64,000 nucleotides of DNA from Halocafeteria seosinensis. Taxonomy: Eukaryota > Sar > Bigyra > Bicosoecida. Both the position numbers and the translations under genes were made by a program. The stretch is from positions 1 to 64,000 of the forward strand of contig LVLI01000201.1 of NCBI GenBank assembly GCA_001687465.1, read 5' to 3'. The notes under the pieces are model-generated. The model worked only from the letters and a program-made list of their open reading frames with translations. It did no database searches and was not told where the DNA came from. Below, piece by piece: positions 1-9,477 of this stretch. Position 1 is the first letter of the stretch; each line of letters starts with the position of its first letter.

Positions 1-250
1 GGCCTAACTGGAGTTTAGTGCCAGCTGGCCCAACCCTGTAGCATACAGCCCCAGCTCCTGCGTGCCCTGGGTTGCCCTTGGAAGCGCCATCGGTCTGGCA
101 GAGGAGGCCTTCGAAGACATCCGTTTCGTTTATGACTGGTGGAAGGTCACAACTTGCAGCTTAACCTTTGGTATTCTTTTAATTTTATTTATTTATATAT
201 ACAACATTCTCCAGTGATCCTTGTAGCTTTGGCGCGTACAGTTGCAGGCC

Positions 251-285
251 GTGTGTGTATTACCGGTATTAGCTCCTACCGGAAG
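251..285 (+). repeat. Dispersed repeat arm
   Basis: Contains GTGTGTGTATTA then GTATTAGCTCCTACCGGAAG, matching the right arm of the element at 43184-43712. It lies in intergenic sequence upstream of DRC11. Confidence 0.55.
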
Positions 286-320
286 AGCTCCAAGATCTGC
301 ACATATGGTATACAATAATG

Positions 321-337
321 GTACAATTGAATTGTAC
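321..337. repeat. Perfect palindrome GTACAATT-G-AATTGTAC
   Basis: Eight-base arms with a single-base centre, followed directly by another GTACAAC. Related palindromes occur at 12075-12100 and near 43048, all in intergenic sequence that also carries the dispersed repeat arm. Confidence 0.6.
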
Positions 338-410
338 AATGTACAACTACTAATACACATACGTCCCAACTACAAATACCCACACACACGTCCCAACTTG
401 TACATATGTG

Positions 411-434
411 TAATGGTATTGCTTCTACATGAAG
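411..434 (+). repeat. Degenerate dispersed repeat arm
   Basis: Reads TAATGGTATTGCTTCTACAT followed by GAAG, a diverged match to the GTATTGCTCCTACCGG arm. Same orientation as the copy at 251-285. Confidence 0.4.
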
Positions 435-907
435 ACTTGTAGCTCCCCACCCCAGGTGGGTACCACAGTACCGGTACAGTCAACACTCCGTTGCAACACT
501 GAATGGCGATGGCTGCATACCAAAACCAAATTTAGCGTACCATTCGTTCCTATACAAACGTATGATCCATGGTAACTTTACTAACTTCGAGGTTCGGAGG
601 ACTCGAGTCACTGGAATCGAGTACTCTGTGACTACACATACACGTAGTCTGCCCACTGGCGGTGCCCAGGCTGCAGCCTGCAGCCTGCAGGCAGCAAATT
701 CCTCAACATGTGAAGGTCGACCAGGTAGCCGTTTATCCCACACAGTCGACTCGATATCCGATAGGCACTGTATCATGGTATGATAATCATACGATGATCA
801 TAGGCAGAGTAGTTTTACTGTTTTTGAAATCAACATATGTATTTTTGTTTGCCGTACCAGAGTGCCGGTTTGATTCGTAGAGGCTTTTAGAACTGGCGCG
901 TCGTGCC

Positions 908-3900
908 ATGGCGAATGGGTACGTATCCATCATTGTGGTCTTCTATGCCTACGGAAGGAATTCAGTGTTATACATTTTTTATCGGCATGTATGTATGAAT
1001 CCACAGAACGTACGATCAGACATGGCAGCAGGCCATGTCTGAACTTAATGATCAAATCCATGTTGAAGATCATACGTTAGACTTACCAGCCGATCATCCA
1101 GGCGTTCCTGTAAGTGCTGTACACCGTAGTTTAACCCCCCTATGGGATTTGGAAGAAGAACGCATTCGTAGTGTAGCATCTACTGGTGAGGTTCTAACCT
1201 GGACATGTGTATTGTGTACAGGAAGCGCAAGCGACGCCCCAGCAAGCATTCGACCATTATGCCAGCGTTTACGTGAAATACATTCAGATCTTGCGGAAGC
1301 TGAATTTATGCTACGATAACATGAAGCAACCTCAGAAGCGAATTGATGTGAAGAAAGTCCTCGAAGCCGTCATGACGAGAGTAACGGAATTAAAACACGA
1401 ACTGGTGAAGTGGAATCCACCTAACCCGGATCTCAAACCTCCGGACAACAATGATCAAGGCGTCAAGCCTTTCCCCTTTCCGTGGGAATATGTTCACTTG
1501 GATGATTTGCTGCAAGACTTGAAACTGCAACCAGAGGATATTGACTTGCCAATTCCAAAGTATTTCATTGAAGACAAAAAGAACGAGTTGGATTCCAGAG
1601 ACCAAGTGAGTGGCTACTCAGTATATGTTACATGTGCTCAACTATATTGCTAGTTTCATTAGTGCAGTTGGTGGAAGGTTATATGACGTTGAAACTGGGC
1701 ACAGACAAAATTCTGGTTGAGCTTGAAGACGACTACGAGGAAATGACCCCATCGTTAACAGTCAACGAGGCACTTTCAATCATTATGAGGAACGAGAGAG
1801 GACGACAGGGCCAGCAAAGAGCGTTAACGCGGAAGCGATTGGTGGAAAGTGAAAGCGCTACTAGGAGCTACGAGCCCTCCGCTTCGCAAGAGGCATCCAG
1901 AGCAGAAGAAATGGACGAGCATACCGCGGCGCAGAACATCCAAAAGGTTTACCGGGGGTACAAATCAAGAATTGCCTCTGCACGAGCTCGAATCGAGGAG
2001 CTTACTTTTATCGGAATGCGTCCCCGCTCGACTGAACGCTTAGACAACTTACGGGCGCATTTGGAAGAATCTCACAAGCTGAGAAAAGAGGACCAGGTAA
2101 GTAGTATGATCATCTATGCATTTCGCCTTTGAAGAAGTTCAACGTCTTTAATGAAATGCCTAGATCAGCAAGAATATGAGGAAGAATATGAAAAGGCCCT
2201 GAAAAAGCTTCACGAAAAGCTACTCTCTCAAGAGGGCCCGCAACTACGGGATAAAATGATGTCTGATAGGCTTCAGTGGTACATAGACCAGGTTCAACAG
2301 GATGTAAGAGTTGAAAATTTGCAGCCGTACTACGCTCATCTGCAAGCACCCACTGAAGAAGAAAAAAAGGCAGAAGAGGAAGCTCAAGAGGAAGCTAAGA
2401 AAGAAGGCGGCAAAAAGGACAAGAAAGGAAAGAACGATAAAGGGAAAGAGAAGGGCAAGGGTAAAGGAAAGAAAGGTGACGACGAAGAAGAAGAGCAGGA
2501 GTTGCCACCTCCGTTAACGGGACCTTCAGAGTTCACCAGGCATGCGGAATCTCTTATCCGTGGTTATGAGGCAACGTGGCTAGATCGCGACGAAAGCGAT
2601 AACTATCAGCAGAAGTATGACGAGGATCTAGCTAAGCATCTTGTTCGCCCCTCTGTAGAGGAAACAGTCCGAAAAGAGGTGAGGTTATGTACACATGCGC
2701 TAGTTTTATATATCGCCAACATTCACCCTATGCTTTCTTTCCTTTTCCAGGTTGACAACTCCCTAGAGCAAATGATGAAGAATCTTAATAAACAGTTTGC
2801 CAGTAAGAAGGGCGGAAAGAAAGGGAAAAAGGGCAAAGGGAAGAAAGGGAAAGGGAAAAAGGGGAAGGGAAAAAAGGGGAAAAAATTGCCTGGGGAAAAA
2901 GAGTGCGCAGGAATGGATGCCGATCAAATGCTGTCCATGTTAGTGGAGAACAAAATCGTTAATAATCCTAGTCAAAAAGCCTCCGTGGAGAGCTTTACAG
3001 GTAAGAAAGACATCGTCATCAGCTTAAAATAATTCCCAGTGGTACTGCTTAGCACTCTTGGGGCACTTGCAGGAGAATACAACTATCTGGGAACTTCGTA
3101 CAGTGCATCTGACAAGCCCTCCCAGAGGCACCCTACAAAGGGTTATTGGATGCCATGCGATCCATGCGCATCACAAATCAGACAAAACTTGACCGAATAT
3201 GCCGTTTATCCTTTGGGTTGCGAATCTCTCAGAGAAGAAGTAAGTGTCTTTTTAGATCTTTCTCGGTATTATTCTCTTGCACTGGAGTCGCGTGGCCGCA
3301 GGTGTCAAAATACTGCTCCGAACGTAATCTTGGCGCGCCTCCTAGGTCGATTCTCCTTTATGGCCCACGCGGTACGGGAAAGACTATGCTGGCTCAAGCT
3401 GTAGCGAATGCGACTGGAGCAATGTTTCTCAATCTAAGTGCGGGTAATACGGAAGGGAAATTCACGGGGAAGGGGGGTCCCGCGAAACTGTTACACATGG
3501 CATTTATGATAGGGAAGGAGGCTGGAATGGGCCCTACCGTAATCTACGTCGACGAGGTTCGTATTGGTTACAATTGCCTTTTTCTTCTTGTTTCCATTGT
3601 ACACTGCGCTTGAATAATTCAGGTTGATCAAATACTAGCTCCAACCGGCAAAAAGAAAGTTGCGGCGGAAGGACCTGCGCGATTCAAAAAGGACCTTCCG
3701 ACATACATTAAGAATATCAAACCTACTGATCCTATTATAGTAATCGGGTGTAGCTCGGAGCCATGGAATGCAGATCAAAAAGCATTAAAGTGCGTATGAA
3801 TATTGTGGTTATCGTTACTTCTTCCAACCCGCAAAGTAAACTGATATCGTGTCCTTCCAGGGGTGCATTTGATAGATATTTGTACTTACCCTTACCGGAT

Positions 3901-4462
3901 TACGCGACACGAAGAAAGGGATGGATAAACGCTATAGAGGAACGCTTGAAAAATGCATCCGCAGCTCTGCTACCTTATAGCGATAATGGAAGCCATGGAA
4001 GTGTTGGGCGCATACCGGAAGGCTTCGATATTTCCTCTCTCACCCAGGTGTCTGAAGGATACACGATCGGATCAATCCTTCGAACCGTCCGCTCCACTTT
4101 AACCGATCGGCGCATTGAACGAGTAAGCCTAAATTTTCTGGGCATGGTTTTGTTTCGTCTGGTCGCTTTACATTTCTATCGGTATGCAGCTGGGCAAACG
4201 CCCTCTTGAGGCTACTGAATTCATTTCGATGCTAAGTCGTTGCAATCGTACTCACGCCGACGATGCTGATAATTTCCAGGTAAGATTGAGTTGTCCATAT
4301 GTAACACTCTAACGTCTCTCGAGATCCGCTTAATTTTAGCAGGACTTCACTTACAAGATTACCGGTTATGAAGCTGCCCGAGCCAAATTACAAGAAGCAT
4401 TAAGTGGAGAAGACGATTCCAAGAAGAAAGGAGGAAAGGGAAAAAAGGGCAACAAGAAATAA
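908..4462 (+). CDS. DRC11: Dynein regulatory complex subunit 11 (IQ and AAA domain protein)
   Basis: Subunit of the nexin-dynein regulatory complex of motile axonemes. I join 12 exons: 908-918, 1007-1109, 1222-1605, 1668-2096, 2169-2678, 2751-3000, 3073-3239, 3302-3556, 3623-3789, 3861-4122, 4190-4279 and 4343-4462, giving 915 residues in one frame. The N-terminus (TYDQTWQQA) and the conserved block YVKYIQILRKL...PQKR...DDLLQDLKL...DIDLPIPKYFI match the IQCA1/DRC11 family. An IQ motif (AAQNIQKVYRGYKSR) follows. The C-terminal AAA domain has Walker A GPRGTGKT and Walker B VIYVDEVD. Two lysine/glycine-rich low-complexity runs (about 2380-2490 and 2805-2890) and a KKKGGKGKKG tail are typical of the family. 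The first coding exon is only 11 nt; this start restores the family N-terminus. It converges on the next gene with 43 nt between stops. Family assignment is firm; the exact small first exon is inferred. Confidence 0.9.
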
Positions 4463-4505
4463 ACAATATGCGTAGCTCTTATTTTATGATGCTTTATTTG
4501 CGTAT

Positions 4506-7500
4506 TCACCCGCTTTCACCTTCCCATGGTGATGCTGAAAGCTCAGTCCACCTGGCTTGAGAGTGTAGAAGTTCTGAGTCTAAGACATTATACGGAGCGG
4601 CAACGCTGGCACGTCGCCGGCGAGTGCCAGGCGCACTCTTGCTTTTACGACCACTTGGAGAACGAAAGGCAAATTCATCCCCAACGCTGTCTTCAATAGA
4701 CCCTTGCTGGCTCGGAGCAAGTTGTGGCACAGAACGGAGCGATGTGGTACTTCCTCTCCTACGCTGAGACGACTGAGGCCGCTGCGACATTCCAGTGTCT
4801 CTCGATACCCCCGCACTTCCGCTCGCCAACTTACGGCTTGCAGATTCCCGAAGAAGATACTTGTAGTACTCTGAAGATACGGGTAGCTTTGGTATATACA
4901 TATCATGCTCGTCATGTCCTCCTCTGTGGGGCGCGACATTGGAAACGTATCCTTCCGGGGAAGTACTGCGATTCAGAGCGTTGTCGTGGTTCGCTTTCTC
5001 TAGAGGCAATGAACTTCTTTGACGAGCTTTGGGTGAATTCTGGGCAGACGAATATTGTTCCTGGATGCCTTCGAAGCGCTTTACACCTTCCGTTTGTCCT
5101 TCCGAAGCAGTTTTCCTAGATACCACTGGTGAACTCTGTGGACGAGTATTATGGTCTGGAATACCACCCGCTATGCTGTTTCGTCGTTTATGCTTGGACT
5201 TCTTGGGAGCGTTACCAGTAACTTCTCCGTCTGTTCTCAAAGCATCTTGGTTTCCCTCGAATTCCAGATGGTGTTGTTGTGCCCCTACCTGCGACTCCGC
5301 AATAGCGTAAGTGAGCATACTAAAAGGAGTCTGTGCAGAAGATTCTGCAGTTGGGATTCGAGTCTGGGTTCCCACGAAGACCCGACGTTGTCGACGCAGC
5401 TCTAACAGTTGATCCCAAGCACTGCGGATGGCGCTTGCGACTACAATCCTTGCGTGACGTACAGCTTCAAACTTCCGAAGTGTCTTTCCCGTGAATTGCC
5501 GTATTTTCGCATTCCTCTCCTCGTCCTTCTCATTTATCGCGTTCACATTCTTCTCGAGTTCTTTGATGGTAGTATCGCGATGAAGAAGCAGCTCCTCCTT
5601 CTGGTCCAATTCGTTCTTCATTTGTCGATACTCACTTCCCTGTGCTTGGCTCCTTCTGACCAAAGTGTTCAAGTGGCGTCGTATATCCACGAAGGAGGAA
5701 TCAAATTCTTGCTGGTTCGCTACTATTTTGTTCTTGACATCGTAAACGGTGCTCTTCAACTCTCGGTCTTTCCACCTGCTATTTACGCGTGTCACCAGTG
5801 AAGCGATGCGCGAGCGATAGCGTTCTAAGTCATCTGCATAATTCAAAGCTTGAGTCAACTGGCTCTTTGTGGAATCCATCCATGTTTCAACACTAGACTT
5901 TAACTCAATTCTGAAAGATTTAAGATCTTGCAATTTTGAAGATGTATCTCCGAGTAGTGATTTGACCCGATCCAAAGCGGTTTGGGCTCGAGCTACTGAG
6001 TTACCACCTTGGATACGAATAAGGTTCAAATTCTTAGAGCGCATTATACTCTTCCTTAAATTCTTCTGCTTTTGCCGCTCTCGGCGGATAGAATATAACA
6101 GCATCCTCCAAACTGTGTCAGCCTGCAGGAACGAAGTATCTGCGTCACCCGTACTACCCTCCCGTCTCAGCCGATGACACTCCCAACGTAATTGTTCGCA
6201 TTCCCTCCTGGTTTCATCAAGAGAATACTGAAAGTTATCTCTCTCTCTAGCTACAGAATTCTTAGTTTTCTGAAGATCTCGGTTCTCTTGTCGAAGTTGC
6301 TGAAATTCCTCTTGCAACGCCCGGTTCATTTTCATAGACGAGGATTCTTGTTCCAACTTCTTGCGGAGCGAGTAGACCTCCTTCTTAGTCTGTTGATATG
6401 ACCGTCTCAAACTCCAATACCTACTCGCCTGAGCTCGAGTATCTTCCTCGGCCTTACAAAGCCACTCGCGATACTTGTCCATGATCGTGTTGGAAAATAC
6501 GAATCTGCTCTGGGACTGCCAAGTTGACATGTCCTTCAGAAGCCCCCAGCCGCTTCTGCTAGTTCTTGAGTGCAGGTACTGCCCCTTTTCCTTCTTACTG
6601 GAGGAAACGGTAGAAGCTTCATACTTTGACCTCATGGCTCCAAGCGACACCGTATCATATAAGGAAGGAGGCATGCTTCCCCTCCTTGACCGATTATGCT
6701 TGCTACCCACGGTATCTTGCTTTTTTTGGTCTTCATTCTCTCTTGTGAAAGGTCGTCCATGATGAAACAGGTTCCATCCAATTCCTCCTTCGTAACCGCC
6801 TGGCTTTCCTTCTGCTCTTTCATCATCAGACTGTGCTTCATGCAGCACTGCACTCTCCATTTCAGAGAAGCTATGCCTTCGATTTACTAGTTTGGGTTTT
6901 CCCTTGCCAAAGTGTTCATGCTCCAGCAACGATTGCCTAAACGCAGAAAAGGCGCCCTGTCCTGACACACTCACAGAATTTGCAGCCCTTTGAATTTGGA
7001 GATCGTTTATTGTTGTCATCCCGGCAGGATTATACTCGTTCAATTGTTTTTCTGCGGCCTTAAGCTCCTGCCGTAGTCTGTCTATCTTATTGGTGCCATC
7101 ATCAGTCGTACCCCCAATGAGGGTCGTATGCTCATCTTCGTACTGGGTCACCACTTCAGCCAAAGCATGTACTTGCTTTCGGAGGTTGATATTCCGTTTC
7201 ATTAAGTTTTCTACATCTTCTTCATTGGATATGCCCTCCAGAGATATCTTCTGGAAATCAATACCAGTAGAATTCTTCCGAGATGCTTCATTCCGTAGCT
7301 CCCGGACGGCTCGGAAGGCATCATCGCGTTCCTGCTTTAATTTATTTTTCTCTGTTTCCAGTTTCTCTGCATGTCGTTGCGCATCAAGTTTCTCCTTCTG
7401 TGCCGCCTCAATTTTTGACGTAATTCGTTCAACAAAGGCACTTAGTCGAATGTGCTTCTCCGCCAATTTGCGTGACTCTTCGCTTAAGAGATCATATTCG

Positions 7501-8759
7501 TCTTTCAACTGATCGTAATGCGTAGCTTTGTTACGAACCATATCCCATTCTTCACTATCTACTGCTTTAATTTTCCCTCTCAAGCCAAAAAGCATTAGTA
7601 ATTCATCCAGTTCTACACTACTCGGAAGCTCCAATTGAAAGGTGGGCTCCCATTGGGTCCCTTTTCCTTCACGTTCAGAACGGAAGAAGTGTTCTCGGAT
7701 AAAGAAGACATCCCGATGATACGTTTGCTTTACTAGCTGAAGAAGGCGATCACGTCGATTATACTTTCGTTGCCATACCCTCAAATCTCGCTTTGCAATG
7801 TCGAGGGCCCATTTGAGTTCCTTCAAACATGAGTACATAAACCCGGCAGTACTTGGTGTAATCGGTCTTGCGTGGCCTTGCTTTTCTCGGTTCTCGATAA
7901 TTTCTCGAGCATTCTTTTCCACCCGCTTCAGTTTTTCGCCGTTTTTCTTCTGCTCCTTTTCCTTTTCGTATATCTCTTCGTCACCTTCTTCTAGCTCATA
8001 CTCAGGTAGTTTGACATCTGTTTGCGAGGCCAACGGACCCAGCAGGTTCTCAGCTCTTTTCCGTGAGCGGGGTTGGTTCTGCTGCTGCTTAGATGTCTTG
8101 GGAGTCCTACCAGAGGAAATTGTCGCAGATACCTGGAGATCTGCATCAGCTGCGTTCCACGTTGTAGCATCCGTTTGGCCGGGATGTTGCTGCCTCGGTG
8201 TTGTTCTGGTTCCACTGTGACCGAATGCTGAATCAAAGTCCAAGGCCGGTAAACGCACTCCCTCCTCTTGTCTCTTCTTGGTTTTTGACTCGGGCGCTTC
8301 TTCCTCAACATGGAACGCGATATCATTCATATCCGTTGGATTGGGAGGGATTCCGCTTGCCTGAACACCTCCACTGCTCTCTGCAGGCTCTCCACCACGC
8401 CCCGCGAATGGCCGCTGGTGCCGAGGACGACCTGACGTCTGTGTCGGTTCATGCTTAGTCTCATCGGGAGCTTGTTGGGAGATCGTCTTGCGACTGCGCA
8501 CACGTTCTAGCGCTTGCTCGGCCCATTCGTTGGCGACGGAATCAGCAATTTCATCGAACTTTTCCGTTCTGGTTTTGTACCGGGAAGCACTTTTCGTCTC
8601 CCCCTCCTTCTCTTCTTCGCCTTCGGCTGTCAATCGCGTTCCCGATGAAGACAGCTCCGTCCGTCCAAATTTCCCTGAACGCGATGAAAATGAACGCTGG
8701 TATCGCTTGGAAGAAGACGAAGACATTGTTGACTTGCTCGTGCAGTTTTTGGCGCGCAA
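4506..8759 (-). CDS. Large intronless coiled-coil protein, function unknown
   Basis: Single open frame of 1417 residues with no intron. The first ATG at 8759 is followed by another at residue 12 (MSSSSSKRYQRS), which may be the true start. Residues 1-270 are disordered and rich in Ser, Arg, Glu and Gln. About 270-580 and 760-1160 are heptad-like coiled coils full of Glu, Lys, Arg and Leu. The last 250 residues are again disordered, with Ser/Arg-rich patches. No enzymatic motif, signal peptide or membrane segment is visible. A short tract around residues 310-360 (ALDIAKRDLRVWQRKYNRRD) looks more globular and could be family-specific. It lies tail-to-tail with DRC11. A cytoskeletal, basal-body or ciliary role is only a guess from architecture and neighbour. 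I do not recognise the family. Confidence 0.85.
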   Translation of the reverse strand: MRAKNCTSKSTMSSSSSKRYQRSFSSRSGKFGRTELSSSGTRLTAEGEEEKEGETKSASRYKTRTEKFDEIADSVANEWAEQALERVRSRKTISQQAPDETKHEPTQTSGRPRHQRPFAGRGGEPAESSGGVQASGIPPNPTDMNDIAFHVEEEAPESKTKKRQEEGVRLPALDFDSAFGHSGTRTTPRQQHPGQTDATTWNAADADLQVSATISSGRTPKTSKQQQNQPRSRKRAENLLGPLASQTDVKLPEYELEEGDEEIYEKEKEQKKNGEKLKRVEKNAREIIENREKQGHARPITPSTAGFMYSCLKELKWALDIAKRDLRVWQRKYNRRDRLLQLVKQTYHRDVFFIREHFFRSEREGKGTQWEPTFQLELPSSVELDELLMLFGLRGKIKAVDSEEWDMVRNKATHYDQLKDEYDLLSEESRKLAEKHIRLSAFVERITSKIEAAQKEKLDAQRHAEKLETEKNKLKQERDDAFRAVRELRNEASRKNSTGIDFQKISLEGISNEEDVENLMKRNINLRKQVHALAEVVTQYEDEHTTLIGGTTDDGTNKIDRLRQELKAAEKQLNEYNPAGMTTINDLQIQRAANSVSVSGQGAFSAFRQSLLEHEHFGKGKPKLVNRRHSFSEMESAVLHEAQSDDERAEGKPGGYEGGIGWNLFHHGRPFTRENEDQKKQDTVGSKHNRSRRGSMPPSLYDTVSLGAMRSKYEASTVSSSKKEKGQYLHSRTSRSGWGLLKDMSTWQSQSRFVFSNTIMDKYREWLCKAEEDTRAQASRYWSLRRSYQQTKKEVYSLRKKLEQESSSMKMNRALQEEFQQLRQENRDLQKTKNSVARERDNFQYSLDETRRECEQLRWECHRLRREGSTGDADTSFLQADTVWRMLLYSIRRERQKQKNLRKSIMRSKNLNLIRIQGGNSVARAQTALDRVKSLLGDTSSKLQDLKSFRIELKSSVETWMDSTKSQLTQALNYADDLERYRSRIASLVTRVNSRWKDRELKSTVYDVKNKIVANQQEFDSSFVDIRRHLNTLVRRSQAQGSEYRQMKNELDQKEELLLHRDTTIKELEKNVNAINEKDEERNAKIRQFTGKTLRKFEAVRHARIVVASAIRSAWDQLLELRRQRRVFVGTQTRIPTAESSAQTPFSMLTYAIAESQVGAQQHHLEFEGNQDALRTDGEVTGNAPKKSKHKRRNSIAGGIPDHNTRPQSSPVVSRKTASEGQTEGVKRFEGIQEQYSSAQNSPKARQRSSLPLEKANHDNALNRSTSPEGYVSNVAPHRGGHDEHDMYIPKLPVSSEYYKYLLRESASRKLASGSAGVSRDTGMSQRPQSSQRRRGSTTSLRSVPQLAPSQQGSIEDSVGDEFAFRSPSGRKSKSAPGTRRRRASVAAPYNVLDSELLHSQARWTELSASPWEGESG

Positions 8760-9477
8760 ACCTCAATCTAGCGGCATCATGATGCTCCTTGCTAAGAGTT
8801 TATGAACCATGGGACCGAAGCGCATCTTATTATATAACGAACTTCGAGACTTTCATACAATCACAGATACTTTTAATGGACTGCATTGCAATAGTTTCTA
8901 CCGAGGGCATCGGATGTTGCAACTTGCGACCACAAGTCATATGTTGCGACAACGAAGGTGAGTCAAGACCCAAATGTAGCGAATGGGCCACTGACCACCA
9001 CTACAAATCGGTACGCTCTATGGTCTCGAGAAAGTTTGATATTTAGGGGCACTGCAGGAGATGTCCGTATTCATGACTTAGGGGATACAGGAGTTGTCAT
9101 GTAGATCACCAGTAGGCCACAACCCCTACCTGGTGAATACTATACATGGTACCGGGGATTGGCACAGAACTCTCGCCGGTTGGAACACTCCGTGTAAGGT
9201 TCCACTCTATCAACACCATGAGTAGCAGCGTAAACCAGTAGCGGAAGTTGGAGATACAGCGGAAGTAAATGTAACAAACAATGAATCTGTGCCGATGGGT
9301 ACCATGGTACTGCCGCTACCCACAGTACCCAGCATCAGAGAAAATAGTCAGCGATACTCAAAAAAGCGATACACAATTGATCACAAACCTTCTTAGATGA
9401 TGAACGTGCGGGCGAGCGATTCGCGTACACACTCGTGAAAGTAGACGAGTGTGTCGGAAGTCCCTTGGTTCTCGAGC
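8760..9477. other. Intergenic stretch with palindromes, no gene seen
   Basis: Lies upstream of the coiled-coil gene and downstream of the 812-residue membrane protein gene. It holds a degenerate copy of the dispersed CTACCGG-type repeat near 8889-8906 and short palindromes centred on CCATGG or GGTACC near 9143-9155 and 9297-9310. No convincing coding exon is visible. Confidence 0.5.

Larger units (their letters stand above)
1..907. other. Left-edge intergenic sequence, possible terminal exon
   Basis: An open plus-strand frame without an ATG runs from about 8 to 216 (AIGLAEEAFEDIRFVYDWW near its middle) and could be the last exon of a gene that begins outside the window. The rest is intergenic, with the dispersed repeat arms at 251-285 and 411-434, a palindrome at 321-337 and direct CTGCAGC repeats near 670-690. 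No other coding evidence is convincing. Confidence 0.3.

Noticed and set aside
480-776. A 98-codon minus-strand frame upstream of DRC11
   Set aside because: No similarity, no splice context, overlaps a competing plus-strand frame, and lies among simple CTGCAG repeats.
1110-1221. Reading straight through into a Thr/Leu-rich plus-strand frame in DRC11 exon 2
   Set aside because: It ends at a stop before the conserved YVKYIQIL block. Splicing 1110-1221 out keeps the frame and restores the DRC11 family sequence.
5000-8200. Many plus-strand Ser/Phe/Leu-rich frames opposite the coiled-coil gene
   Set aside because: Antisense shadows of a Glu/Lys-rich coding sequence; no independent signal.
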